From Glebionis coronaria (taxonomy: Eukaryota; Streptophyta; Magnoliopsida; Asterales; Asteraceae): a stretch of 64,000 nucleotides of DNA. Positions 34,638-44,160 of this stretch are shown piece by piece. Within the stretch, counting starts at the first letter, position 1, and every line of letters starts with the position of its first letter. The notes beneath the pieces were generated by a model that saw nothing but the letters and a program-made list of their open reading frames with translations, had not been told where the DNA came from and made no database searches. Location: positions 550,138,630-550,202,629 of the forward strand of contig CM046882.1 in the NCBI GenBank assembly GCA_025667525.1, given 5' to 3'. Made by a program: the position numbers and the translations under genes.

Positions 34638-35139
34638 TGATAGGTGTGTAAACACCCATCTTTTCTACCACTTTATTACAATAATAACCAGACCAAAACG
34701 TGTATTTTATGTCTTTTATGTCGGAATTATGCGTGGTTTGTGTTTTTGTTGTGATTTAGGACGAAAAGGTGAAAAGTGGAGAAAACACGGACATTCACGG
34801 GCATTTACAGACTTTTATTGAAGAAAAGGATGAAAGACGAAGTCAAGAAGTCAAAAGTGTAAAAAGAACGGAAGTCCACGACCAATTCTGAAGATTTATC
34901 GAAGAAAAAGTCAAAAGACGGAAGTTTATCAAAAGCCGAATAATTCAAGTCTATTTTATTGAAGAATTTAAAGACGAGTTCAAAAGAAATCCCAAGCCAC
35001 AAGTCATTATAGTCCAAGTTTAAAGAAGATTAGAAGGAAAAAGGACTAATGGTGCAATTAATGAAGACTCTATGCTTAAGCGCTTAATCTTGCAATTAAC
35101 AAGAAATGAAGGAGGGGAGGAAGCTTCCTAATCCTCCCC

Positions 35140-35149
35140 TATATATAGA
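35140..35149 (+). promoter_or_regulatory. TATA box of the gag-protease element LTR
   Basis: CTATATATAG sits directly after a GC-rich dyad whose arms, GGGGAGGAAG and CTTCCTAATCCTCCCC, flank it upstream. The same sequence is intact in the 3' LTR at 42636-42645. Confidence 0.65.
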
Positions 35150-35594
35150 TTAGGACTAGCTAAGTTTATTTCTTGTTGGCTAAGTGTGACAATTAGCTCT
35201 TCCACCATTTAAATACCTTGTCATTTACTTTTCTTGTCAAATTTAAATACCTTGTCTTGCACCTTAAATTCATTTAATTTCAAGTAAGTTTTCATTTAAT
35301 TATTGTCAATCTTTACTTCATCTTGTCAATCTCTTATCTACCTTTCTTAATCTTTGATTTATGTGTTTATGTTTATGTTCATGTTCATGCTTTTATTTTG
35401 ATCCAAGTGATTGTTGATTATTGTGGTTAAAGTTGTTTGATTTCTTGTTTTAAATTGTTCGTTTATGTTTACTGTTGATTCGTGGTTAGTTTTATTAAAT
35501 CGTTTGTGTTGAATTTGATTAATCTGTTTAGATCTGCTGTTTTCTTTGATCCCTTGTTCTTCGGGATTGTTTGTTGTGTTTCTGATCTTTCCAG

Positions 35595-36250
35595 GAATAC
35601 TTCCGAACCAAGAAGGAGGGAAAGTGCTCATTCGGAACTTCCAAAGTTCCGAATCAAAGGTTTCATCCGGAAGATTTTAAGCTCAGCAAAACTTCCGAGT
35701 CAAGCCTTGTTCATCCGGAACATTCAAAGTTCCGGACGAAGGATAACTTCCGAGTCAAGCTTCATTCATTCGGAACTCAAAAGTTCTGAACCAGAAAAGC
35801 TTCATTCGGAACTCAAAAGTTCCGGATCAAGCAATTCATTCGGAACTCCAAAAGTTCCGGATCAGTGATCATTCATTCGGAAGTTTCCAAAGTTCCGAAC
35901 CAAAGGACTGTTCACTCGGAACTTAAAAGTTCCGAATAAACTTCCGAATCAAGGGGCAAGTTCCGGATCAGTGATTGTTCATTCGGAAGTCTGAAACTTC
36001 CGAATCAAGGAAGCTTCATTCGGAAAGTTCCGAATCAAGGGTGACCAAAAAGTTCCGAATCAAGGCAAATTTTAGAAGTTCCGAATCAGTAAAGTTCCGA
36101 ACGAAGGATTGTTTTGAATAAGTGACATATTCAGATCAATTTGTTCCGGATCAAGGATTTTGGTAATATTCCAAGCGAAGAAGAATCATTTCAACCGAAG
36201 GTGACATTCCGGACGAGTGATTGTTCCAAACGAAGGTTTATTCCGAATGA
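35595..36250 (+). repeat. Array of inverted TTCGGAA/TTCCGAA pairs in the LTR
   Basis: Some ten units of 25-45 bp follow the pattern ATTCGGAACT-(4-8 nt)-AGTTCCGAATCAAG, each a small inverted repeat, with extra half-sites between. Unit spacing is irregular. The same array is kept in the 3' LTR (43092-43745) with few changes. It lies about 450-1100 bp after the TATA box, so it would be transcribed as a chain of hairpins in the 5' untranslated RNA. Confidence 0.85.
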
Positions 36251-36661
36251 GCTGTATTCAGGTTCTTATTAGCTTTTGTCTTTGATTTTTATTTTCAAGC
36301 TTTATTTTTCCTGCCTTTTATTTAATTGCACTTTAAGAATATTTGCCTTAGTTTTATTTTAGACTTGCCTTAGTTTTAGTCGCACTTTAAGTTTGCCTTA
36401 GATAGATTTAAGTTTACGTCGTTTGCTTTAGTGCCCTTTAATTTCAGTCACGTTTTTAAATACTTGCACCTTTATTCTAATTAGACTTAGATTTAAATTA
36501 ACGCACTTTTACTTTAATTGTTTTGCACATTTTATTTTAAACACTACAACGACACATCTTTGTTCCACCAAAAACAATAGAGTCACATAGAGAGCCTAGA
36601 TCAATTCGATTAGACCACGAGAACGATATATTTTTAACTAGGTAAAATCTTAGTTATCAAA

Positions 36662-36676
36662 TGGCGCCGCTGCCGG
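36662..36676 (+). other. Primer-binding site (tRNA-Asp-like)
   Basis: TGGCGCCGCTGCCGG begins two bases after the LTR end. It is the Athila-type PBS, one base different from the usual TGGCGCCGTTGCCGG. Confidence 0.88.
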
Positions 36677-36909
36677 CTCTTTTCGTTAAGATTAACGGTT
36701 TTCTGTGAGAGACACGTTGCTTTTTGGGATCCGTTCACTTGTGAGCGTTATTTTTCTTGCATAAAAAATTCAAAAAATCATAAAAAATTAAAAAATTGAT
36801 ATAAATCCATAAAAATCAGAAATTTCAAAAATCCAAAAAGATTTTATTTTTATTGTGTATATATATTGTTTTTGTGTTTGGTTTTGTTTTCTTTTGCATT
36901 TTCAGGTGT

Positions 36910-37674
36910 ATGCGTACTAGATCTTCTAATTATCAAGAGCCCGAGCCTCAAGAAGATTTAGATATGGCAGGTGTTAACAACAACAACATTCCACCGCACC
37001 TCAATAATAATAATAATAATAACAACAATACTCTTCCACAGCCCGATCTTCGGACCATGGAGGAACTTTGTCAACCAACAATGTTTGGACGAGGAGGACC
37101 GATTGCGCCGATGCAAATCAACGCTCCTGAGTTTTCGTTGAAGCACCACATGATTCAGCAAGTACAAACAAACCCATTTAGAGGATTGCCTGATGATGAT
37201 GCCAACAAACACCTCGACAAGTTCATTACAATCACTCAAAGCATGAAGTTGCCTGGGGCCACAATGGATGTTCTTCGTCTACAACTCTTCCCACATACTT
37301 TATCGCATCATGCCGAGAAATGGTTTGATCGTCTCCCGAAGAATTCTATTCACACTTGGGATGACATGACTCAACGCTTTCTATCGCGCTACTTTCCACC
37401 ATCCATGGTCACAAGCCTTCGCAATCAGATCAGCGGTTTCATGCAAGACCCTGATAAATCTCTTTTTGATGCTTGGGAGAGATATAATGTCTTGATCGAT
37501 AGATGTCCAAACCACAACATGCTCCCTGTGACATTAATCGATACTTTCTACAACGGATTGACTTTTCGAGATCGTGATACGATCAATGCAGCCGCCGGTG
37601 GCACATTCATGAAAAGGAGACCCGAGGAGTGTAGAGAGTTAATTGAGAACATGACTACTCATCATAAGAACTAG
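36910..37674 (+). CDS. Gag, N-terminal part to an in-frame TAG
   Basis: The start is at MRTRSSNYQEPEPQEDLDMA (36910). The ORF is open back to 36853, but those 19 residues are hydrophobic leader translation unlike gag. The retrotransposon-gag domain includes FSLKHHMIQQVQTNPFRGLP, LQLFPHTLSHHAEKWFDRLP, TWDDMTQRFLSRYFPPSMVT and VTLIDTFYNGLTFRDRDTIN. An Asn run near residues 30-45 comes from an (AAT/AAC)n tract. The frame stops at TAG 37672-37674 and continues in frame beyond it, so the full gag-protease frame of about 1066 sense codons has a single nonsense codon. Gag would form the particle that packages the element's RNA. Confidence 0.9.
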   Translation: MRTRSSNYQEPEPQEDLDMAGVNNNNIPPHLNNNNNNNNNTLPQPDLRTMEELCQPTMFGRGGPIAPMQINAPEFSLKHHMIQQVQTNPFRGLPDDDANKHLDKFITITQSMKLPGATMDVLRLQLFPHTLSHHAEKWFDRLPKNSIHTWDDMTQRFLSRYFPPSMVTSLRNQISGFMQDPDKSLFDAWERYNVLIDRCPNHNMLPVTLIDTFYNGLTFRDRDTINAAAGGTFMKRRPEECRELIENMTTHHKN

Positions 37675-40113
37675 GATTCCTCTGCTTCTTCAAGGAACAA
37701 CCCGAGAGTCAATGTTTCTTCTACCTCAGCAAACCCTGAGATGACCGAACTCACCCGCATGATGGCCGAAATGAGCAAAAGTATTACGCTTCTCGCTTCA
37801 AACCAACAACAACAACAAGTTAAAGCGGTTGCTAATCCTTGTGAAACATGTGGCGGTCCTCACTCATACACCGATTGTCCTTCGACACAAGGAAATCCGG
37901 AAAATGTGTATGCTGCTCACGGTAATTATTCACCGGAAAATTACCAAGCTAGACAACAAGGGGATAGAAATCTGTTGAGCTACCGTTCCAACAATTACCT
38001 TTCACCCGGTTTTTCTCCCCAAAACCAAAACCCCGCCAACAACTACAATAGAAGCAACCAAATCCCACCTCGTGCTTCAAACCCTTATCAACCACCCACC
38101 CAACACACCCCACCCATTAATCCCGATGTTGATGCCTTCATGAGAACTCAAGGTGAGCAAATCAAGAATCTACAGAGCCAAATAATTAATTTGAAAGGAT
38201 ATATCTTGAAGCAAGGAAATGACATTCGAACCGAAGTTTGTGATAATATTCAATCCTCCTTCAGCACTCAAACAACTGAATTAAAGAATCTGTTGGCTAG
38301 TTTCTTGCCCGAAGCTCAACCTTCTTCTTCGGGTTCTCTACCTTCAACCACCGTCACCAATCCGCGAGCTAATGTGAGTGCTATAACTACGCGTAGTGGA
38401 ATTACCATTGTCAATCCACCTATCCCACCACCATCATCTACACCTCCTCCACCACCATGTGTCCCTACTCCTCCTACACCTAGTATTAGTACACCATTAC
38501 CGTCTCCACCTCCTCATGACGATGTATCTCGGAAGGACCCTTCAACATCACAACCTTCACCAACTACACCTTCACCGTCTCCCTATCAACCCAGAATCCC
38601 ATACCCTCCTCGCATAGGCAAGACCAACGAGCTAACCAAGAATGACTGTCAAGTATCGAAATATGTGGATATGCTATCTAAAATGACCATCAACATTAGC
38701 CTTGTTGAAGCACTTTGCCACATGCCGAAATTTGTCAAAGCATTCAAGGAATTGCTTAGCAAGAAGGGGAAGCTGATTGAACTCGCCAACACACGCTTAA
38801 ATGAAAACTGCTCAGCAGTTATTCTTAAAGAATTACCGGAAAAACTTGGAGATCCCGGTCGTTTTGTGTTGCCTTGCGTGTTCAACAAAACTGAAGAATT
38901 TACTGCCCTTGCTGATCTCGGGGCTAGTATTAATTTGATGCCACTGAGTGTTTGGAAAACACTATCATTGCCCGATCTCATTCCAACAAAGATGACTCTC
39001 GAACTTGCAAATCGCACTCTCGCTTACCCCGTTGGTATAGCCGAAGACGTGTTTATCAAAGTTAGCACATTTACTTTCCCGGTCGATTTTGTCGTAGTTG
39101 ATTATGAAATGGACCCTCGTATTCCTTTAATACTTGGTCGGCCATTCTTGAGAACCGGACGAGCTTTAGTAGATGTGGCCGAAGGTGAGTTAATCTTACG
39201 AGTCGGGGATGATTCAAAAGTTTTTAAAATGGGGAAGCTTATAGGCAAATCCTTTGGAAGCCGAGAATCAGCGAATATGATTAATGTGCTCGATGACTTT
39301 ACCGTCTATGACAATCCTCTATTCGATTCTTCCATCGATAATCCACTCTTTGAAGATGATGTGAATGATTCTCGCTCCACTTTGGACGCTTCTCCCATTT
39401 ATGATTCGTCACCGGTCTTTGATGCTTATGATGATGATGATTCTAGCTCAGATTCGGATGATTTTGATTGTACTTCTGAGTATCCCGAGCTGCCCACTTT
39501 CGATGATTTTGATGAGGCCGATACTATTTCGAGCGATTCTTCACACGATGAAGATCCTCCGCCATCACTCGATCCTACTTTAGACGATTATTCATTTGAG
39601 GAAGATTTCTCTGAATTTCTCAACACATACTTCCCTCATGAGAGTGATGCTCCTCCTTATGACTTTGAAGATTATCGTCTTGATCCTACTTTGGATTTGA
39701 AGCACATTCTGTCAAAGGAGAAGAAACCGGTTGACACCGAAATCCGTTGCACTTATGATTTGACACCTCTTTGTCCCCCTTCTAAGGACGAGGTTGTGCT
39801 TCTTTGCGGATCTTCTTCACACTCGGCTGAGCCTGAGTGTTATTTTCCCTTAAAGGAAAAGGTGTTCGACCCCGGTATTGAAGTCTTTAAGCCATCTCAG
39901 TATCCACCTGATGAAATAAAAGGAAAACTCTTTGGAAATATTGAAGACATGCTTGCACTTCACCATACTTGCTCCCACCGTGCTCCATCGCTGCTTAAGG
40001 GAACCCTGCCACTTCTTCTTTGGTTTGCCTTGTTTGCCTTAAGTTATTGTTTATTGATGGACGAAAACTATGTCTTTGATCCTGGTGGATATGTTTCATG
40101 CTTCTTCCGTTGA
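37675..40113 (+). CDS. Gag C-terminus, zinc knuckle and aspartic protease
   Basis: This region is in the same frame as 36910-37674, downstream of one TAG; the next ATG is at 37741. From that ATG, residues 34-46 form the zinc knuckle CETCGGPHSYTDC (37840-37878). A Gln/Asn/Pro-rich segment follows, then NVSAITTRSGITIVNPP and a proline-rich linker. The protease region has KLGDPGRFVLPCVFNKTEEF, TALADLGASINLMPLSVWKT (38899-38958), FTFPVDFVVVDYEMDPRIPL and ILGRPFLRTGRALVDVAEGE. The last 260 residues are acidic Ser/Asp-rich, ending in a hydrophobic stretch (LLLWFALFALSYCLL) near the C-terminus. RT, RNase H and integrase are absent, although an Athila pol normally continues here. The frame is otherwise intact. 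Confidence 0.9.
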   Translation, partial: DSSASSRNNPRVNVSSTSANPEMTELTRMMAEMSKSITLLASNQQQQQVKAVANPCETCGGPHSYTDCPSTQGNPENVYAAHGNYSPENYQARQQGDRNLLSYRSNNYLSPGFSPQNQNPANNYNRSNQIPPRASNPYQPPTQHTPPINPDVDAFMRTQGEQIKNLQSQIINLKGYILKQGNDIRTEVCDNIQSSFSTQTTELKNLLASFLPEAQPSSSGSLPSTTVTNPRANVSAITTRSGITIVNPPIPPPSSTPPPPPCVPTPPTPSISTPLPSPPPHDDVSRKDPSTSQPSPTTPSPSPYQPRIPYPPRIGKTNELTKNDCQVSKYVDMLSKMTINISLVEALCHMPKFVKAFKELLSKKGKLIELANTRLNENCSAVILKELPEKLGDPGRFVLPCVFNKTEEFTALADLGASINLMPLSVWKTLSLPDLIPTKMTLELANRTLAYPVGIAEDVFIKVSTFTFPVDFVVVDYEMDPRIPLILGRPFLRTGRALVDVAEGELILRVGDDSKVFKMGKLIGKSFGSRESANMINVLDDFTVYDNPLFDSSIDNPLFEDDVNDSRSTLDASPIYDSSPVFDAYDDDDSSSDSDDFDCTSEYPELPTFDDFDEADTISSDSSHDEDPPPSLDPTLDDYSFEEDFSEFLNTYFPHESDAPPYDFEDYRLDPTLDLKHILSKEKKPVDTEIRCTYDLTPLCPPSKDEVVLLCGSSSHSAEPECYFPLKEKVFDPGIEVFKPSQYPPDEIKGKLFGNIEDMLALHHTCSHRAPSLLKGTLPLLLWFALFALSYCLLMDENYVFDPGGYVSCFFR

Positions 40114-42120
40114 TGATCAAGGTCGAGTCAGGCTCACGACTCGGTTAACAAAAACCAAGCGCTTCTTGGGAGGCAACCCATGCATCTATCTTTTCGCTTT
40201 CTTTAGCATAAGTGTAGGGGGGACCCTTTGGTTTGCTATTTCCTCTCCTCACTTCTTAATCAGGGATTCGAGCTTCAATGATCCACTCTTGATGATTCTT
40301 GACGACCCGTGATTCCGTGTTCCATTATCCCGGTTCTATCCTAAACTCTTTTCGATTCACTATTTTATATTTTCTCAATATTAAAATAGGAATCTCTTTA
40401 GTTGTCTTTTCCTTAGCGAGATTTAAACAACGTGCACAATGTCCTAAGTGTAGGGGAGTTTACTCCCACATGCTTAAACATTGAGGACAATGTTTATCTT
40501 AAGTGTAGGGGGACTTCTATCGAAGTTAAGTGGTCTTTTCCTTGTATTTGTCCTCATTTTAACCGGAAAATCAATTTTTCGACATTTTTCAAAATTTTTG
40601 ATCTATTTTGGCCTATTAGTTTTTCCCTTTGTATAGTTATTTTCTTTCTTTATTAGAATAAATGTTTAATAAGTGGTTTTAATTTTCAAACGTTGTGAAT
40701 CTTTTGACTCAATCCGAGTTTACTTATTTTAAGTTACTCTAGCTAGTATCTTTAACGTGTTTAAGGCAAGTTTTGCTAGGCTTTTATATAGGGAGCTATA
40801 AAACGCGAAAGTCTTAACTCTCACGGGTTAAGAACAAGAACTTTTCGCAAGTTCCTATAATTGATCCTAGAGAGTCGTTTATCAAGGGAACTTTAAAATG
40901 CGATTTCTAAACTTGAAAAAGTCTAAGAATTTACAAGATCCTATAGGCGACTCGAAAACCCAAAACTTTGATTTAATAGGCTAAGCATCCACGAGTCTCA
41001 TTACTTGAGATTTCAAACTGTGGAGAACGAGAGATGATAGAGCCAATTATAAGTTCGGTATTCTTTCGTGAATTTATGTGAGTTAATTATGAGCCTATTC
41101 TCCCATCGCTTGCTAATAATTTATCTGCTAATAAGTAAGGTTGTACGATTTGAAAAGTTACTTAGCTTCTAGCCCAAGATCGTTTAAAAGTTGCTCGGTA
41201 TGGATAAGAGTTCATAGCCAAGGCATAACTTATTGAAGCGGGATGCGAAGATTGGCGAGTCTGAAAAGGCCATAACAAGGCATGAGGGCTATATTTTGTT
41301 GCTAAAGATCCAAAGTGATGTGAAGAATCATTTATCGAAAATCAATATGAAGGATCGAGACACACGACGTAAAGCAAAACTCCCCAAAAGTCATGGAGAA
41401 GTGTATCCGAAAAGACCCTAACAAGGTATGAGGATAAATAGATCCAAGTCATAAAAGGAGGCGGATCGTTGTATATCAAAGTCCAAAATAAAGATTGGAG
41501 AAAAATGAAGAAGTCGTGGTCCAAGTATGAATCTCTCAAAACTTCAAAGTGAAGAAATTCTATTATGAAAAGAAGACCATAATTTCATGAACGTCTCTCA
41601 ATTTGAAGTAGGAAGTCGCTGCCAAATATCAGTCCGAGAAAGGTCTCAAATCGCGAAACGAGTTATGCTATGAACTTTTTGAGGTCCCGAGAAGCAGTTT
41701 TAAAAGATTTTGTCCTTTAGCTAACTATTGATTAAATCGTTCACTTTATTTTCAGACTTAATAACTATCGAAATAAGTCAAACAATGCATCCTCGAGATC
41801 ATTCAAGACAATAATAAAATATAAGAGATAACCCTAGGAATAAGGGAGTCTAAGTGAGTAATTGGCCTACATGAGTTCGTGATAGTCTACTAACTTATAA
41901 TAACAATGATCTCGTTTTTAAGCTTGGTTTGGAGAAAGTGAAAACTTGAGGATGATGATTATTCATAACATTTTCAAAACCCAAGGTATGCTTTTGATTT
42001 CTTTATTTTTTATGTCTTTAATTTTCTATCTCTTTAATAAAGGCCAACGTGGATTGATTATGATGAAAAGTGTAATCTTGCTTTGTAACTAATGCATTGC
42101 ATGAGGACATTGCAATGGTC
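40114..42120 (+). other. 3' non-coding region of the gag-protease element
   Basis: It starts with motifs seen downstream of pol in many plant gypsy elements: CTTGGGAGGCAACCCATG near 40166, AAGTGTAGGGG tracts near 40210, 40447 and 40502, and ACATTGAGGACAATGT near 40478. About 1.5 kb without ORFs follows. The block 41838-41916 is closely shared with the Athila copy (20239-20316, opposite strand). Confidence 0.8.
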
Positions 42121-42134
42121 AAGTGTAGGGGATT
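42121..42134 (+). other. Polypurine tract of the gag-protease element
   Basis: AAGTGTAGGGGATT directly precedes the 3' LTR start TGATAGG. Confidence 0.8.
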
Positions 42135-44155
42135 TGATAGGTGTGTAAACACCCATCTTTTCTACCACTTTATTACAATAATAACCAGACCAAAACGTGT
42201 ATTTTATGTCTTTTATGTCGGAATTATGCGTGGTTTGTGTTTTTGTTGTGATTTAGGACGAAAAGGTGAAAAGTGGAGAAAACACGGACATTCACGGGCA
42301 TTTACAGAGTTTTATTGAAGAAAAGGATGAAAGACGAAGTCAAGAAGTCAAAAGTGCAAAAAGAACGGAAGTCCACGACCAATTCTGAAGATTTATCGAA
42401 GAAAAAGTCAAAAGACGGAAGTTTATCAAAAGCCGAAGAATTCAAGTCTATTTTATTGAAGAATTTAAAGACGAGTTCAAAAGAAATCCCAAGCCACAAG
42501 TCATTATAGTCCAAGTTTAAAGAAGATTAGAAGGAAAAAGGACTAATGGTGCAATTAATGAAGACTATATGCTTAAGGGCTTAATCTTGCAATTAACAAG
42601 AAATGAAGGAGGGGAGGAAGCTTCCTAATCCTCCCCTATATATAGATTAGGACTAACTAAGTTTATTTCTTGTTGGCTAAGTGTGACAATTAGCTCTTCC
42701 ACCATTTAAATACCTTGTCATTTACTTTTCTTGTCAAATTTAAATACCTTGTCTTGCACCTTAAATTCATTTAATTTCAAGTAAGTTTTCATTTAATTAT
42801 TGTCAATCTTTACTTTATCTTGTCAATCTCTTATCTACCTTTCTTAATCTTTGATTTATGTGTTTATGTTTATGTTCATGTTCATGCTTTTATTTTGATC
42901 CAAGTGATTGTTGATTATTGTGGTTAAAGTTGTTTGATTTCTTGTTTTAAATTGTTCGTTTATGTTTACTGTTGACTCGTGGTTAGTTTTATTAAATCGT
43001 TTGTGTTGAATTTGATTAATCTGTTTAGATCTGCTGTTTTCTTTGATCCCTTGTTCTTCGGGATTGTTTGTTGTGTTTCTGATCTTTCCAGGAATACTTC
43101 CGAACCAAGAAGGAGGGAAAGTGCTCATTCGGAACTTCCAAAGTTCCGAATCAAAGGTTTCATCCAGAAGATTTTAAGCTCAGCAAAACTTCCGAGTCAA
43201 GCCTTGTTCATCCGGAACATTCAAAGTTCCGGACGAAGGATAACTTCCGAGTCAAGCTTCATTCATTCGGAACTCAAAAGTTCCGAACCAGAAAAGCTTC
43301 ATTCGGAACTCAAAAGTTCCGGATCAAGCAATTCATTCGGAACTCCAAAAGTTCCGGATCAGTGATCGTTCATTCGGAAGTTTCCAAAGTTCCGAACCAA
43401 GGACTGTTCACTCGGAACTTAAAAGTTCCGAATAAACTTCCGAATCAAGGGGCAAGTTCCGGATCAGTGATTGTTCATTCGGAAGTCTGAAACTTCCGAA
43501 TCAAGGAAGCTTCATTCGGAAACTTCCGAATCAAGGGTGACCAAAAAGTTCTGAATCAAGGCAAATTTTAGAAGTTCCGAATCAGTAAAGTTCCGAACGA
43601 AGGATTGTTTTGAATAAGTGACATATTCAGATCAATTTGTTCCGGATCAAGGATTTTGGTAATATTCCAAGCGAAGAAGAATCATTTCAACCGAAGGTGA
43701 CATTCCGGACGAGTGATTGTTCCAAACGAAGGTTTATTCCGAATGAGCTGTATTCAGGTTCTTATTAGCTTTTGTCTTTGATTTTTATTTTCAAGCTTTA
43801 TTTTTCCTGCCTTTTATTTAATTGCACTTTAAGAATATTTGCCTTAGTTTTATTTTAGACTTGCCTTAGTTTTAGTCGCACTTTAAGTTTGCCTTAGATA
43901 GATTTAAGTTTACGTCATTTGCTTTAGTGCCCTTTAATTTCACTCACGTTTTTAAATACTTGCACCTTTATTTTAATTAGACTTAGATTTAAATTAACGC
44001 ACTTTTACTTTAATTGTTTTGCACATTTTATTTTAAACACTACAACGACACATCTTTGTTCCACCAAAAACAATAGAGTCACATAGAGAGCCTAGATCAA
44101 TTCGATTAGACCACGAGAACGATATATTTTTAACTAGGTAAAATCTTAGTTATCA
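42135..44155 (+). mobile_element. 3' LTR of the gag-protease element, 2021 bp
   Basis: Nearly identical to 34638-36659, one base shorter (CCAAGGACTG against CCAAAGGACTG). It is followed directly by the target duplication CTTCC. Confidence 0.95.
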
Positions 44156-44160
44156 CTTCC

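Larger units (their letters stand above)
34638..36659 (+). mobile_element. 5' LTR of the gag-protease element, 2022 bp
   Basis: TGATAGGTGTGTAAACAC at the start and TTAGTTATCA at the end give TG...CA termini. A TATA box (CTATATATAG, 35140-35149) follows a strong dyad (GGGGAGGAAGCTTCCT...CCTCCCC). The transcribed part carries an array of inverted TTCGGAA/TTCCGAA pairs (35590-36250). The ORF of 128 codons at 35482-35868 is generated by that array. Confidence 0.95.
34638..44155 (+). mobile_element. Young non-autonomous gypsy element with gag and protease only
   Basis: A 9.5-kb element with 5' LTR 34638-36659, PBS 36662-36676, gag-protease frame 36910-40113, about 2 kb of non-coding 3' sequence, PPT and 3' LTR 42135-44155. 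The 5-bp target duplication CTTCC is perfect (34633-34637 and 44156-44160). By eye the LTRs differ at roughly 15-20 positions including one indel, in about 2.02 kb, so insertion was recent. There is no RT, RNase H or integrase. It fits the TR-GAG idea (LTR elements coding only gag), here with protease retained. Gag, the DLG protease and the PBS place it near Athila. Confidence 0.93.

Noticed and set aside
35482..35868. 128-codon ORF (and its copy at 42979-43365) with Ser/Lys-rich repeats
   Set aside because: It lies wholly inside the LTR. Its repetitive half is a by-product of the TTCGGAA/TTCCGAA hairpin array and its first half is U5-like sequence. There is no domain, and similarity of the two copies is explained by LTR identity.
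35595..36250. CRISPR-like regularly repeated motif
   Set aside because: Units are irregular, the spacers are not unique, and the array lies in a plant LTR with TG...CA ends and a target duplication.
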